From Paguma larvata (taxonomy: Eukaryota; Chordata; Mammalia; Carnivora; Viverridae), in assembly GCA_030068075.1 (NCBI GenBank), contig CM057826.1:64267312-64331311 (forward strand): DNA of 64,000 nt, written 5' to 3'. Shown piece after piece: positions 1-10,664 of this stretch. The position numbers and the translations under genes were made by a program. Below the pieces are notes generated by a model. That model searched no databases, had not been told where the DNA came from, and worked only from the letters and a program-made list of their open reading frames with translations. Within the stretch, counting starts at the first letter, position 1. Every line of letters starts with the position of its first letter.

Positions 1-794
1 GTGGACTGTGGATTGTCAAAAGTGGAAAAACAACCACCCTTTAACAAACATCATATGCTTACTCCTTTCTTGAGATGCTCTGGAGATCCCATGGGATCCA
101 GAGCCCTGGAAACACAGACAGCCCCTCCTTCACCCTTCAGGCTTTTGGAGCACAGGGGATAAGGGACAGCAGAACAGGCGGCTGTGGTTTGTGAGTGTGG
201 GTGTCTGCGTGGTTTGTGTATACAGTTGTGTATGTATTTCTAGTGGTGTGTGTGTGTGTGATGGAAGAAGAGTTCTTGTCTTTGCTCTTTGTCCTGCATC
301 GTGGGGCTTGTAGAATACCAAGAAGATTCCAACATCTCTTAGAAAAATGAATAACTAAAAAGGAAAAATTTGACATCTTTAGCGATGTGTGACTGCCAGT
401 CATTTCAAAAGTTCAAAATTTGTGAGAAAACAGAGCTGAAATCAGTCTAGTTCTTTTGTTGTTGTTTTATTATCCATAGCAATAATTTGAAATAGATACT
501 GATGAAGTATTTTGTGATACACTGATACCTGTTTCTCTGAGCCCCTCAGAAACTGCTCGCATAGGACTAGAGTATGTGCGCCAGAGTGTGAGGAGGCAGG
601 GGAGTAGGTGACAAAGGGAAAAAAGCTCTTTCCCTTCACTACGGGGAGCCACTAGACATGCATCAGAACTTATACTTGACACTATAAATCTCTCTTTTCA
701 TCAAGTACTTTCTGCTGCAAGGAAATAGAATACTGTACAAGAATATTTCTGCCAGGAAGTAATCTGAATAGGTAGAAATATACACATATACATT
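1..794. other. Upstream intronic sequence, no gene seen
   Basis: I see no exon-like block here. There is a short (GT)n run near 246-260 and otherwise ordinary A/T-rich unique sequence. Two overlapping open frames on the minus strand (130-403 and 442-682) have no homology-like content and are probably chance. It is presumably intronic, because the host gene's first visible exon already begins in mid-codon. Confidence 0.5.
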
Positions 795-1005
795 TAAAGT
801 GTATTTATCTGTTTTGAGAGAGAGAGAGAGAGAGTGCATGCAAGCAGGGGAGGGGCAGAGAGAGGGGAAGAGAGAGAATCCCAAGCAGGCTCCGGATGGT
901 CAGCTCAGAGTCTAAAGAGGGGTTCCAACCCATGAACCATGAGATCATGATCTGAGCCAAGGTCATGAGTTGGACTCTCGATCGACTAAGCCACCCACGC
1001 ACCCC
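795..1005 (-). mobile_element. CAN-SINE (tRNA-Lys derived)
   Basis: Read on the minus strand, this has the GGGGTGC-type head with 'GTGGCTTAG', a 'CTCAGATCATGATCTC'-like box, then a CT-rich region (a GA run at about 817-833 on the + strand) and a degenerate A-rich tail. It lies exactly where the neighbouring L1 stops, so the L1/SINE junction is at about 1005/1006. Confidence 0.85.
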
Positions 1006-1009
1006 ATTC

Positions 1010-1140
1010 CCGTTGGTGAATTCATGTATCAGTTCTAGCAGGCTTTTGGTGGATTCTGTTGGGTTTTCCATGTAGAGTATCATGACGTCTGCGAAAAGTG
1101 AAAGTTTGACTTCATTCTTGCCAATCCTGATGTCTTTCAT
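1010..1140 (-). pseudogene. L1 ORF2 fragment: reverse transcriptase catalytic region
   Basis: The minus-strand translation contains 'FADVMILY', a decayed form of the L1 reverse transcriptase catalytic box FADDMILY, followed by 'ENPTESTKSLLELIHEF', which is typical of L1 ORF2. The second catalytic Asp is changed to Val, so this copy could not be active. The rest of ORF2 (C-terminal half and Cys-rich end) is absent because the element ends here. Confidence 0.85.
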
Positions 1141-1231
1141 TTCGTTGTGTGTCCGATTGCTGATGCTAAGGTCTCCAATACTATATTAAACAACAATGGT
1201 GAGAGTGGACATCCTTGTTGTGTTCCTGATC

Positions 1232-1840
1232 TCAGGGGAAGGCTCTCAATTTTTCCCCATTGATGATGATATTAGCTTTGGGCTTTTCATAAATGGCTTT
1301 TATGATGCCTAAGTATGTTCCTTCTATCCCGACTTTCTCGAGTGTTTTCATTAAGAAAGGATGCTGTATTTTGTCAAATGCTTTTTCTGCATCTATTGAC
1401 AGGATCATATGGTTCTTATCTTTTCTTTTGTTAATGTGATGTATCACATTGATTGATTTGCGAATATTGAACCAGCCCTGCAACCCAGGAATGAATCCTG
1501 CTTGATCATGGTAAATTATTCTTTTTATATGCTGTTGAATTTGATTTGCTAGTATCTTGTTGAGAATTTTTGCATCCATATTCATCAGGGATATTGGCCT
1601 ATAGTTCTCTTTTTTTGCTGGGTCTCTGTCTGATTTGGGATTCAAATCTGATTTTGGGAGTCCGGAAGTTTTTCTTCCATTTCTGTTTTTCGGAACAGCT
1701 TGAGAAGGATAGGTATTAATTAACTCTGTTTTAAATGTCTGGTAGAATTTCCCAGGGAAGCCATCTGGTCCAGGACTCTTATTTGTTGGGAGATTTTTGA
1801 AAACTGATTCAATTTCTTCACTAGTTCTGGGTCTGTTCAA
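1232..1840 (-). pseudogene. L1 ORF2 fragment: reverse transcriptase fingers/palm
   Basis: This is an open stretch of 202 codons. It carries '[17 protein letters not shown]', '[19 protein letters not shown]', 'HDQAGFIPG', '[18 protein letters not shown]' and '[15 protein letters not shown]', the successive conserved blocks of L1 reverse transcriptase, including the first catalytic Asp region (DAEKAFD). An intact L1 ORF2 protein is about 1,270 residues, so this is only a piece. It is separated by frame breaks from the catalytic FADV block (1010-1140) and from the endonuclease region upstream. Confidence 0.9.
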
Positions 1841-2608
1841 TTTTCTGTTTCTTCCTGTTTGAGTTTTGGTAGTGTGTGGGTGTTAACAAATTTACCGTTT
1901 CTTTCAGGTTGCCCAGTTTGTTGGCATATTATTTTTCATAGTATTCCCAGATAATAGCTTGTACTTCTGAAAGATTGGTTGTAATCGATCCATTTTCATT
2001 CATGATTTTATCTATTTGAGTCCTCTCTCTTTTCTTTTTGAGAAGCCTGACTAGAAGTTTATCAATTTTGTTAATTTTTTCAAAAAACCAGCTCTTGGTT
2101 TCATTGATCTGTTTTACTGTTTTGTTTTGTTTTGTTTTAGATTCTATATTGTTTATTTCTGCCCTGATCTTTATTATTCGTCTTCTTCTGCTGGGTTTGG
2201 GGTGTCTTTGCTGTTCTGCTTCTAATTCCTTTAGGTGTCCTGTTAGATTTTGTATTTGGGATTTTTCTTGTTTCTTAAGATAGGCCTGGATTGCAGTATA
2301 TTTTCATCTTAGCACTGCCTTTGCTGCATCCCAAAGAGTTTGGATTGTTGTATCTTCATTTTCATTTGTTTCCATATATTTTTTCATTTTTTCTCTAATT
2401 GCCTGGTTGACCCATTCGTTCTTTAGGTAGGATGTTCTTTAATGCATGCTTTTGGAGGTTTTCCAGACTTTTTCCTGTGGTTGATTTCAAGTTTCATAGC
2501 ACTGTGATCTGAAAGTGTGCACAGTATGATGTCAAGTCTTTTATACTTATTGAGAGCTGCTTCGTGCCCCAGTGTGTGATCTGTCTTGGAGAATGTACCA
2601 TGTGTACT

Positions 2609-3164
2609 CTAGAAGAAAGTGAATTCCATTGCTTTGGGATGTAGAATTCTAAATATATCTGTCAAGTCCATCTGGTCCAATGTGTCATTTAGGGCCATTG
2701 TTTCTTTAGCAAATCTCTGTCTAGTTGATCTATCCATTGCTGTAAGTGGAATATTTAAGTCCCCTGCAATTAGCACATTTTTATCAATAAGATTGCTTAT
2801 GTTTGTAATTGTTTTACAAATTTGGGTGCTCCTGAATTCGGTGTGTAGACAGTTATAATCGTTAGCTCTTCCTGATGGATAGACCATGTGGTTATTATAT
2901 AATGCCCTTCTTCATCTCTTGTTACAGCCTTTACTTTAAAGTCTAGTTTGTCTATTTGGGTGCTCCTGAATTCGGTGTGTAGACAGTTATAATCGTTAGC
3001 TCTTCCTGATGGATAGACCATGTGGTTATTATATAATGCCCTTCTTCATCTCTTGTTACAGCCTTTACTTTAGAGTCTAGTTTGTCTGATATAAGTATGG
3101 CTACTCCAGCTTTCTTTTGACTTCCAGTAGCATGATACCTGGTTCTCCATCCCCTCACTTTCAA
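2609..3164 (-). pseudogene. L1 ORF2 fragment: endonuclease region with internal duplication
   Basis: Minus-strand translation gives L1 endonuclease motifs: 'SQKKAGVAILISDK', 'DEEGHYIITTWSIHQEELTI', 'VYTPNSGAPK' and 'IAGDLNIPL' (the GDFN-type active-site loop, here GDLN). The block 'DEEGHY...NSGAPK' appears twice because of a 134-bp tandem duplication (2820-3087). As 134 is not a multiple of three, the duplication by itself breaks the frame. Confidence 0.9.
2820..3087. repeat. 134-bp perfect-length tandem duplication inside L1 ORF2
   Basis: Copy 1 is 2820-2953 and copy 2 is 2954-3087, with a constant offset of 134 bp. I see only one difference: 'TTTAAAGTC' in copy 1 against 'TTTAGAGTC' in copy 2. 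The copies abut with no spacer. The near-identity suggests that the duplication is recent relative to the L1 insertion, or that it is an assembly artefact. Confidence 0.95.
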
Positions 3165-3376
3165 TCTGAAGGTGTCCTCAGGTCTAAAATGTGTCTCTTG
3201 TAGATGGCAAATAGAACGGTCTTATATTTTTATCTATTCCGATACCATATTTCTTTTGATTGGAGCATTTAGTCCACTTACATTCAGTGTTAATATTGAA
3301 AAATATGGATTTAGAGTCATTGTGTCATCTGTAGGTTTCATGCTTGTAGCGATGTCTCTGGTACTTTGTGTTTCCT

Positions 3377-3691
3377 TCATAGAGTTCCCCTCAGGATCTC
3401 TCGTAGGGCTGGTTTATATGTGATTAATTCCTTCGGTTTGTTTGGGAAAACCTTTATCTCTCCTTCTATTCTGAATGACAGGCTGGCTGGATAAAGGATT
3501 CTTGGCTGCATATCTTTCCTGTTCATCACATTGAAGATTTCATGCCATTCCTTTCTGGCTTGCCAAGTTTCAGTAGATAGGTCTGCTACTACCCTTATGT
3601 GTATACTTTTGTATGTGAAGGCCCGTTTATCCCTAGCTGCTTTCAGAATTCTCTCTTTGTATTTTGTATCCTTGTATTTTGCCAGTTTCAC
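3377..3691 (-). pseudogene. L1 ORF1 fragment: RNA-binding and C-terminal domain
   Basis: The 104-codon open stretch holds 'ERILKAARDKRAFTYKSIHI', 'RVVADLSTETWQARKEWHEI' and 'LYPASLSFRIEGEIKVF', which are the conserved C-terminal half of mammalian L1 ORF1p (end of the RRM plus the CTD). The N-terminal part is in another frame further upstream (3994-4250), so ORF1 is broken. Confidence 0.88.
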
Positions 3692-3993
3692 TCTGATGTG
3701 TCATGCAGAAGATCGATTCAAGTTACGCCTGAGGGGAGTTCTCTGTGCCTCTTGGATTTCAATGTCTGTTTCCTTCCCCAGGTTAGGGAAGTTCTCAGCT
3801 ATGATTTGTTCAGTTATCCCTTCAGCTCCTTTCTCTCTCTCTTCTTCCTCTGGAATTCCTATGATACAGATGTTGTTCTGTTTGATTGCATCACTCAGCT
3901 CTCAAATTCTCCTTTCCTGTTCCTGGATCAGATTATCTCTCTTTTTCTCAGCTTCCTCCCTTTCCATAATTTTACTTCTAATTTACCTATTCT

Positions 3994-4250
3994 CTATTCT
4001 TCCTCTTCAATCCACACTGTGGCCACCTCCAGTTTGTTTTGCACCTCATTTATAGCGTTTTTTAATTCATCATGACTATTTTTAAGGTCCTCAATCTCTG
4101 CAGCAGTGGAGTCTCTGCTGTCTTCTATGCTTTTTTTAAGCCCAGCAATTAATTTTATGACTATTATTCTAAGTTCTTGTTCAGTTTTGTTGCTTATATC
4201 TGTTTTGATAAATTCTTTAGCTGTCACTACTCCCTGGATCCTTGAAGTAG
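3994..4250 (-). pseudogene. L1 ORF1 fragment: coiled-coil region
   Basis: Minus-strand translation has 'EIEDLKNSHDELKNAINEVQ' and 'NKLEVATVWIEEEE', a heptad-rich coiled coil typical of the N-terminal half of L1 ORF1p. The hydrophobic N-terminal extension of this open frame (about 4260-4368) lies in an A-rich part of the 5'UTR and is not real protein. Confidence 0.75.
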
Positions 4251-4859
4251 CCCTGGAAGGGAAAACAAACAGGAAACAAAAATATGCAAACACACCAACA
4301 AATAAAACAAACAAGCAATAAGACCAAAACAAACAAACAAAAAAAAACCCACAAAAAACAGAAGACAATCTGAAAGCATAAAACCAGAAATACCAGCTAC
4401 AAGTTAAGGACAGAGTGTGGGCGGTGCTGAAGAAAGAGCATATACAAAGAGAGAAATGACAGGTGTGCGGAGAAAGAAAAAATTAGCTTTGACCAGGTGG
4501 AGAGACTGAAAGGCTTAATCCAGAGAAAGAGAAATCAGAATAAGGAAGGAGGTGAGGAAAAAAGAAATGAAGATAAAGTTACCCAGAGGAACTATATGGC
4601 CTGATTATTCCAGAGAGAGATAGGAAAGTAAAGAAGGAGGTGTAGAACATGCATTGAGAGAATGGGTTAAATATGTTTGTTTAAGCAAACCAATACCCTG
4701 AGTAACCAGCCTAGAGAAGGGGAGAGATAAGAAGGAGAAAAGGGAGAATATATCTAAATAACAAGAATTGACCTGGAGTTAACCCAGCCATTGCCACAGT
4801 GCTCGTTTCACAGTGTCTATCCAGCTCCAGTAGATAAACAGCTATCCAGCACGGAAGGT

Positions 4860-4887
4860 GGTTTGGTGTAGGCGGTTTGGTGTAGGC
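4860..4887. repeat. Two 14-bp tandem units in L1 5'UTR
   Basis: GGTTTGGTGTAGGC occurs twice in tandem (4860-4873 and 4874-4887) in the 5'UTR of the minus-strand L1. Confidence 0.85.
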
Positions 4888-5662
4888 GGTCCCACCTCTT
4901 GTGGGCCCCCATGGACCAATCCCTGAGGCCCTGCCTTGGTGGTTGTGGGGAGAAAAATGGCGACCCCTCAGTCCCTTCTTCACTGACCAGGTGTCCCAGA
5001 TCACCCCTTTGGATCCATCCTCACTCTGCCATGCACACAGATACAGCGGGCTTTTTTGTTCAATGGTCTTCTGTGTCCACGCTTACCTGAGTTTTAAACT
5101 CGTGCTTCATGTGTGTTAATGATGCCGTGTTGTGTGATCCCTCAGCTGTGCTGCAGCACTTCAGAAACCACTACGACCGGTTTCTCCTTGTGTAGACTGC
5201 GCCCTTGCCATAGCACTGAACCCGGAGGTGATGCCCCTCTTCCCCAGATATGTGAACCGGGTGGGCTGCCAGCCCCAGTCGAAGAAAGCCCTGCAGTTAG
5301 AGACGGGGTTTCTCTCCGCAAGCCCTGCAGTTAGGGATGGGATAATAGGCTCCCTCTCCATCCCAGTCTGAGGTTTTTCTCTTGTCCAGATACAGTCCTG
5401 CGCGTCCCCAGCTGCTCTCTCTCTTCCCTTTGTCTCTCCGCAGAAGGGACTCCCTCCCTTCCACACCTCCACAGCCCATTTTATCTCCCTTAGTTTGCAG
5501 TCACACATCTAGGGGGCCGTCTGGTTTTCCTGTTTTCTTCCTTGTAGACTCTGTCTCCTTTGCTCCAAGACTCTTGGGGTTGAGACTCCTTTGGCTTCAG
5601 TTCTTTGTTTGAGAGACACGGGAAGAACGGGTCCCCCTACTTCTCCACCATGTTGGCCCCTC

Positions 5663-6685
5663 ATGTATGAACTACACCGCAAGCCGGTCTCGCATCTTTG
5701 TGTTTCTAATAAAGGTGGACAGGGCAGTAAGAAGGAACTTTCACAGAAGTCTGTAGGAGGAGAATTTTGCTTGTTTTTTGCCTCATCTCTTCTGGGGAGA
5801 GATTTGCTAATATTTATCCTGGAAATGTAGGGGGAATAAGATTTGAGGCCATTAATGGCCTTTTTCTTCCCACATGTGGGCTCTTTTTTGATGAATCAAA
5901 CTAGACCTACAAAAATGCATTTTTCTTGTACCTACATGATACTTTCGTGTGTGAAAGTCAGAGACATTTATTGGCTCAAATTCAGCGGCTGTGAAATAAT
6001 TTTTCAGTAAGATGAAAGTTCACTGAAATCCAGCAAACAAAATCACACAAATCCTTGGGAAAATTATTTGAAGGTTAGTCCATTCCCAGGGAAAGCTCAC
6101 CCTCTTGCAACCTCAGACTCTTTAGAGAGGCAGCACTTTGTGTGGGCTTTTGGCTTGCTTTAAATCTTTCTGGGCACTCAATCTGGCACAGGTGAGGTGA
6201 GCATAATAAATGGTTGACTGTGCCACAGCACGGTTCAGGGTAAAATCATATCAAGTGGTCCTGTGGGGCATGCTTTACAGCTTGCTGTGTAAGTACAACC
6301 CAGGGACACGTTGATTCATGTAGAATCGTTGCTATTGTGTAACTTGGCCCAGCGTAATTTATTATTTAGTTGTAGAGCTGGAGAACTATCGGCATCCTCT
6401 ATTTCTACCTCATCATTCTATTTACATCTAAACCTGACCCCTTTAATAAATTTCTCCCTCTGAAAGATCGTCCTTATATCTAAGCTAAGATTCTCATATT
6501 AGAATTTAATATTACTGCCTTGGTTAATACTGCAATGAGAACCAATTGAAACCCCTTATATACGTAGGGCCTGTGTGACTGTGTTGTTTTTCTTCTCTGC
6601 ATACTTTGTAGATATCATGAATGAGCCATGGTTTAATTTTGTGGCTGTGTTTTATCCGTGTTAACCCAAATGTTGCATTTCCAAG
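5663..6685. other. Intronic sequence before exon E1
   Basis: This stretch is unique-looking, moderately A/T-rich sequence with no exon and no clear young repeat. It follows the L1 5' end and leads into the acceptor of E1 at 6685/6686. Nothing else can be supported. Confidence 0.5.
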
Positions 6686-6807
6686 TGGCAGGACAGCACT
6701 GCAGATGAGTCGAGATCTTTCTATTCAGCTTCCTCGGCCAGATCAGAATGTGGCAAGAAGTCGAAGCAAGACTTACCCAAAGAGAATAGCACAGACACAA
6801 CCAGCTG
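6686..6807 (+). CDS. Exon E1 of unidentified Ser/Arg-rich protein (partial gene)
   Basis: This is a coding exon of a gene whose ends lie outside the window. The acceptor is 'TGTTGCATTTCCAAG' and the donor is 'CAGCTG|gtgagt', a strong site. In the chosen frame (codons from 6687) it encodes a basic stretch with 'SRDLSIQLPRPDQ' and 'ARSRSKTYPKRIAQ' and has no stop. Phase is 2 on entry and 1 on exit, and the single leftover G joins E2 (GC...) to make Gly. A second acceptor six bases downstream (6691/6692, 'GGCAG') keeps the same phase and would drop two residues. A second frame (TGG from 6686) is also open through the exon, but it leads to a stop in E2, so the first frame is preferred. I do not recognise the protein. 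Confidence 0.7.
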
Positions 6808-7179
6808 GTGAGTCACCGATGTAACCTTGCGTTTCCATTTAGGGTGGCGGGGTAAGATATGCTCAGGTGGTGACTATAGCCAGGTAGTTTCTTGTATCAT
6901 TAAGTAGGATTTTTAATTTGATACTGAAAATGTCCAAGCAATTAGAAATTACCAATAAGTATACCAGTAGTCAACTTGTATCACCATAACCTGCTTAATG
7001 ATTATATTTTCTTTTTGAAGAGGTTAAATAAAATCCACGTTGAGTAATTTCTTAGTTTGTTGTATCTGTGATTGGAACTGAAGTGCTTAGCAAAAGCCCT
7101 TTAAAAAAAGGAACAGTATTGCTATAACTTAATCTATACAGAATTCATTTGGATTTTTGTTATTGTTGGTCTTTTATTG

Positions 7180-7690
7180 TGAAATATATGTATAGACAAG
7201 TGTTTACAATGTATATACATACATGAATATATATGTACATTCGCACATACACACACAAAATTTAACATAGCCTATAGTCCCAAAGTCCCTCCTGTTGGCC
7301 TAATTATTTATATCTTCACCATCTCCCTTCCCAACCAGAGAAAATTCTTATCTGACAGTGATAGTTATTTCCTTTATTTTTGTTACAATTTTAATACTGT
7401 GAAGCCTTCTCCAAACAAACAAGTTTATTTTGCCTATTTTTAATATGATTTATATGAATGTGATATTTACATGATATATATTTACATATTTACATGATAT
7501 ATATTGTTTGTGTCTTGCTTCTCTCTATCAATGCTGTATGTAGTGTATACTAAAATGCATTCATTTTTCTTGCTCTGTGTACTCCACGTTATGACAGTTT
7601 CTTTATCCATTCTATTATTGATGGACAGCTGGGTTATTCAGGTGTTTGTTTTAAATGATGACTACTTCTGTAATAAAACCACCTAATCAG
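7180..7690 (-). mobile_element. Old L1 3'-end fragment
   Basis: 'CTTTATCCATTCTATTATTG' followed by 'ATGGACAGCTGGGTTATTCA' at about 7600-7640 is the reverse complement of the old L1 3' motif 'GTCCATCAACAGATGAATGG' and its surroundings. The rest is A/T-rich and diverged. A 15-bp unit TTTACATGATATATA occurs twice near 7466 and 7489. Confidence 0.55.
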
Positions 7691-7789
7691 TTTTCATCCA
7701 TGTTCAATGCTCAGAACTCACAGAATTGTACTGAAAAGTGACCTTACTGAATTTGTTTTATGTCTTACTTATAGGTCCCCCTTGGACTT

Positions 7790-7930
7790 TTCTCATATAC
7801 TGTTTCACTTGAGTCTCACCATAGCCCTGTGAGGTAGGGCAAGGCAAAGAGTATGCTCCCATTTTATAGATGAGGAAGACATGGTTCCAGCAGCTAGAGA
7901 AGTGTGGGACTGGGATAAGAGCCTACGTCT
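7790..7930 (-). mobile_element. MIR fragment
   Basis: 'CCCTGTGAGGTAGGGCAA' and 'CCCATTTTATAGATGAGGAA' match the MIR core read in reverse. Confidence 0.7.
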
Positions 7931-8009
7931 CCTGGTTTTTGATTTTACCATATTGTGGCAAGGGAGGAGCATTTTTAACAACAGTAATTTCTCTCTGAAC
8001 ATTGCATGA

Positions 8010-8360
8010 CAATTGACATAGCATTATGACATCCGTTGTTTCATTTAATCCTTATGCCAAGCCCTGAGGAAAGTGTTCTGCTCTACTGTTCCTAGTGTGA
8101 GAATGTCACCTACTTATTGTTTCGAAGTCCATTTAAATCTGAGCGTCAGTTCCCCCATCACTGAGCCGGGAGGAAATTAAATTCTTTTTGTTGGTTCCGC
8201 AGTGGCAAAATAAGACGTGAATTAACTTTGCAATAGGTTACTTTGCCACATAAGTATTATCGTTATCTCTTTTTGGCTGATGAGGAAACTAAGATTTTAA
8301 AAAGGCAAATTTGTCCAAGATTATATAATAAATAGGTAATTTAGGATAAAAATTCTAGCC
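8010..8360 (-). mobile_element. Diverged MIR fragments
   Basis: 'TTTCATTTAATCCTTATGCC' (about 8038) and 'GGCTGATGAGGAAACTAAG' (about 8275) are reverse MIR-type sequences. They are separated by about 150 bp of unrelated sequence, so there may be two fragments or one broken copy. Confidence 0.5.
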
Positions 8361-8977
8361 ATAATACTTAATATTTTTATCTTAATAATTTGTATTTATC
8401 TTTGTATGCGTGCAGTCTGAAATTCCATTTGGATCAAATACAGTGTGGTATAATTAATGAGCAAACTTTTAAATCCTGTGCTGTTCCTGAATTGCTGTGC
8501 CTCATGAAACTAGTGAGACCAACTGAGACTATCAAAAAGCATGCCTTGCTTCAAATCACCATTCCTTTCTACTCGAGAAGCAGGAGTCACACTTGCTTTG
8601 TATACAAACCTGCTCCCTTGCTCCTTTTCTTCTCATATGCTCTTATAAAGATAACTGCCTCTGTGACACTTTGTATATATGTGTGGGTGTGTGGCTCTCC
8701 TTGGAAGCCCAAATACTGAAGCTGATTAATTTAGGGACAAAGGTTTTGGTTTTATTTTTGTTTTTCTCTTGGCTTATGCAGAGAACAACCCCAGGGGATG
8801 ATTTAGAACTTTCACACCCCTCCCCCGACACTCATCTTGTGTTGTATTAAAACACACTCTCTCTTTGGTAGGGGATACGGGTGTGGCTAGTGTACCATCC
8901 AGACTTTTCAAGGACAGCCTTTCAGCATCCGGGAGATCTTTTTAAAATGCAGCACATTATGCATTTATTGTTATAAA

Positions 8978-9080
8978 TGCCTGCCTGGCTTAATTGCTAG
9001 AGCATATGACTCTTGAACTCAGGGTCTTGAGTTCAAGCCCCATGTTGGGTGTAGAGATTGCTTAAAAATACATACATACC
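8978..9080 (+). mobile_element. Short old-type CAN-SINE
   Basis: The tRNA-like head 'GCCTGCCTGGCTTAATTGCT' with a B-box-like 'GAGTTCAAGCCCCATGTTGG' is followed by a short 'ATTGCTTAAAAATACATACA' tail. It lacks the CT-rich segment seen in the longer felid-type copies. Confidence 0.75.
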
Positions 9081-9119
9081 TACACGTTTGTTTTAGAAAA
9101 GTTAAGAAACTTAGAATCT

Positions 9120-9540
9120 TTTCTCCCAAAAGAAAAAAAAAAAGCTTTCATATTCAATTCCATTCTCCTAGTTAACACTTATTATATAGCCTTCTAGTTG
9201 TTTGTATATCTTTCCTGCAAAAGCAATATAGTTATCTTTTATGATCTGCTTTTCTTATTTAATAATATGTCACGGATATGTTTTAATAAGTTTCGAAATG
9301 TTCTTAGCACTATTTTAACATCTATATAATTTTCTGTTACACAGATAGATAGACATATAATTTATTCAACCAATATTTAGTTCTTAGATGTTTAAGCTGT
9401 TTGAAATTTTGAAGACTATAAATATAACTAAAGTGCATCTCCTTGGTGTGATAGCTTTAAACATTCATTCTAATTTATTACATGTATTTTAAACAATGGT
9501 GCATTTTCATCATTTTTAATATAAAAAGGATTAAACAATG
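9120..9540 (-). mobile_element. Probable old L1 3' fragment
   Basis: A/T-rich sequence with 'TTTATTCAACCAATATTTAG' followed by 'ATGTTTAAGCTGTTTGAAAT' resembles the reverse of an old L1 3'UTR. No open frame survives, and the family is uncertain. Confidence 0.4.
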
Positions 9541-10543
9541 CTGTGTTTAGAAACTAAGTCATACTTGGTTGTGTACACATTTCACTTTGATTTTGAATTA
9601 CTTTTTAGTCTGACTTTTCAAGCGTGGATTCCACAAAACTGCAGTGTGTTCTGGGATCCAGAAATGGACCCTCCCTTTGACGGTGTGACTGTCCTGGGTG
9701 GGGAAGGACCACTTCACAAATGCCTATGATGAGGTGTCACAGTTGCTGTCACACACATAAGGAGAATGTGGTGGAGGCAGGGATTAATGTTTTCCTTTCT
9801 CAAATCTTCCGTTTTCCTCTAATTCGAATGTACTCTGCTATGAGCCTCAGTTGAACCCAGCTGGTCATGACCCAGCCTCAGCTTCTCAGGTCTTGGTGGG
9901 GTTCAGACTTGGAGCAGAATATTTGAAGAGAGTCCTCTCGTCGTCACCTACGTTAGTCACTGATGTGCTCCTTGTCCTAGCCAGCCAGGCCCCAAGACGG
10001 TGGGCAGCTCTGTGCGAAGCCGGATTGAGTTATGTGTGTGAGAGGGAGGGGTCTTTGGTGTGCTTGAGAGCCCGCTGTGCTTAGGGTCAAGCCTGTGCAG
10101 AGACCTCCCTGGCAGTCCTCCGTGAAGTTTCTGCTGCCTGGGGGAGGGGAGGGATGCTTCAGAGAGTAGCCTACAGGTCACTAGGTCGCTGTAGCCCTCT
10201 GGCCTGTGTCTTTCCCCACCATCGCAGGCATTTTCTCCAGCCTTGTCACTTCTTCCTCCCACACCCCCAGCTTGCTAGAGCAGCCCCCTCCCTCAGAAGC
10301 TCCCTATTCCTGAGGCCCATTCATGGGTGGCTGGGCAGGAAAGAAACAATAGCTCCTTTTTAAAATTACTTTTTACTGACCAAAGGGGAACAAAAATATT
10401 ACTTTACTAAATTCCGCTGCCACAGTTACTTAAATTTTCATTTACAAATTTTGACCATTAAATTTTGATCAGCAGAAAGGTGATGTTGAGACATAGAAGA
10501 TGTTGATTAGATTGTACTGTATTTGGCAAAAAGAAGTTAGGGT

Positions 10544-10664
10544 TTATTTATTTATTTAAAAGTTTTATTTCTTTAAGTGATCTCTGCACCCAGCGTGGGG
10601 CTTGAACACATGATCCTGAGATCAAGAGCCGGATGCTCAACCGACTGAGCCAGCCAGCCATGCC
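10544..10664 (-). mobile_element. Short old-type CAN-SINE
   Basis: The reverse-oriented SINE ends in 'CTGAGCCAGCCAGCCATGCC'. Imperfect flanking direct repeats are visible (AAGTTAGGGTTTA upstream, GAGTTATGGTTTA downstream). Confidence 0.75.

Larger units (their letters stand above)
1006..5662 (-). mobile_element. L1 element, 5' end present, 3' end missing
   Basis: This is a long minus-strand L1. Its 5' end (high coordinates, near 5620-5662) matches the usual L1 start, reading 'ATGGTGGAGAAGTAGGGGG' on the minus strand. It is followed by a 5'UTR (about 4380-5660), ORF1 fragments (about 3378-4300) and ORF2 fragments with endonuclease and reverse transcriptase motifs (about 1010-3300). It stops within the reverse transcriptase region at about 1006, against a CAN-SINE. 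Loss of the 3' end with retention of the 5' end is the reverse of the usual 5' truncation. Frameshifts, stops and a 134-bp duplication show that it is inactive. Confidence 0.9.

Noticed and set aside
3531..4075. Long + strand open frames (174 and 158 codons)
   Set aside because: They are antisense shadows of the L1 ORF1 region on the minus strand.
4711..5508. CpG-richer region that might be a host promoter
   Set aside because: It lies in the 5'UTR of the minus-strand L1, and no host first exon is seen nearby.
8978..9080. tRNA gene candidate
   Set aside because: The A- and B-box-like parts belong to the tRNA-derived head of a CAN-SINE. The same applies to all other SINE heads in the window.
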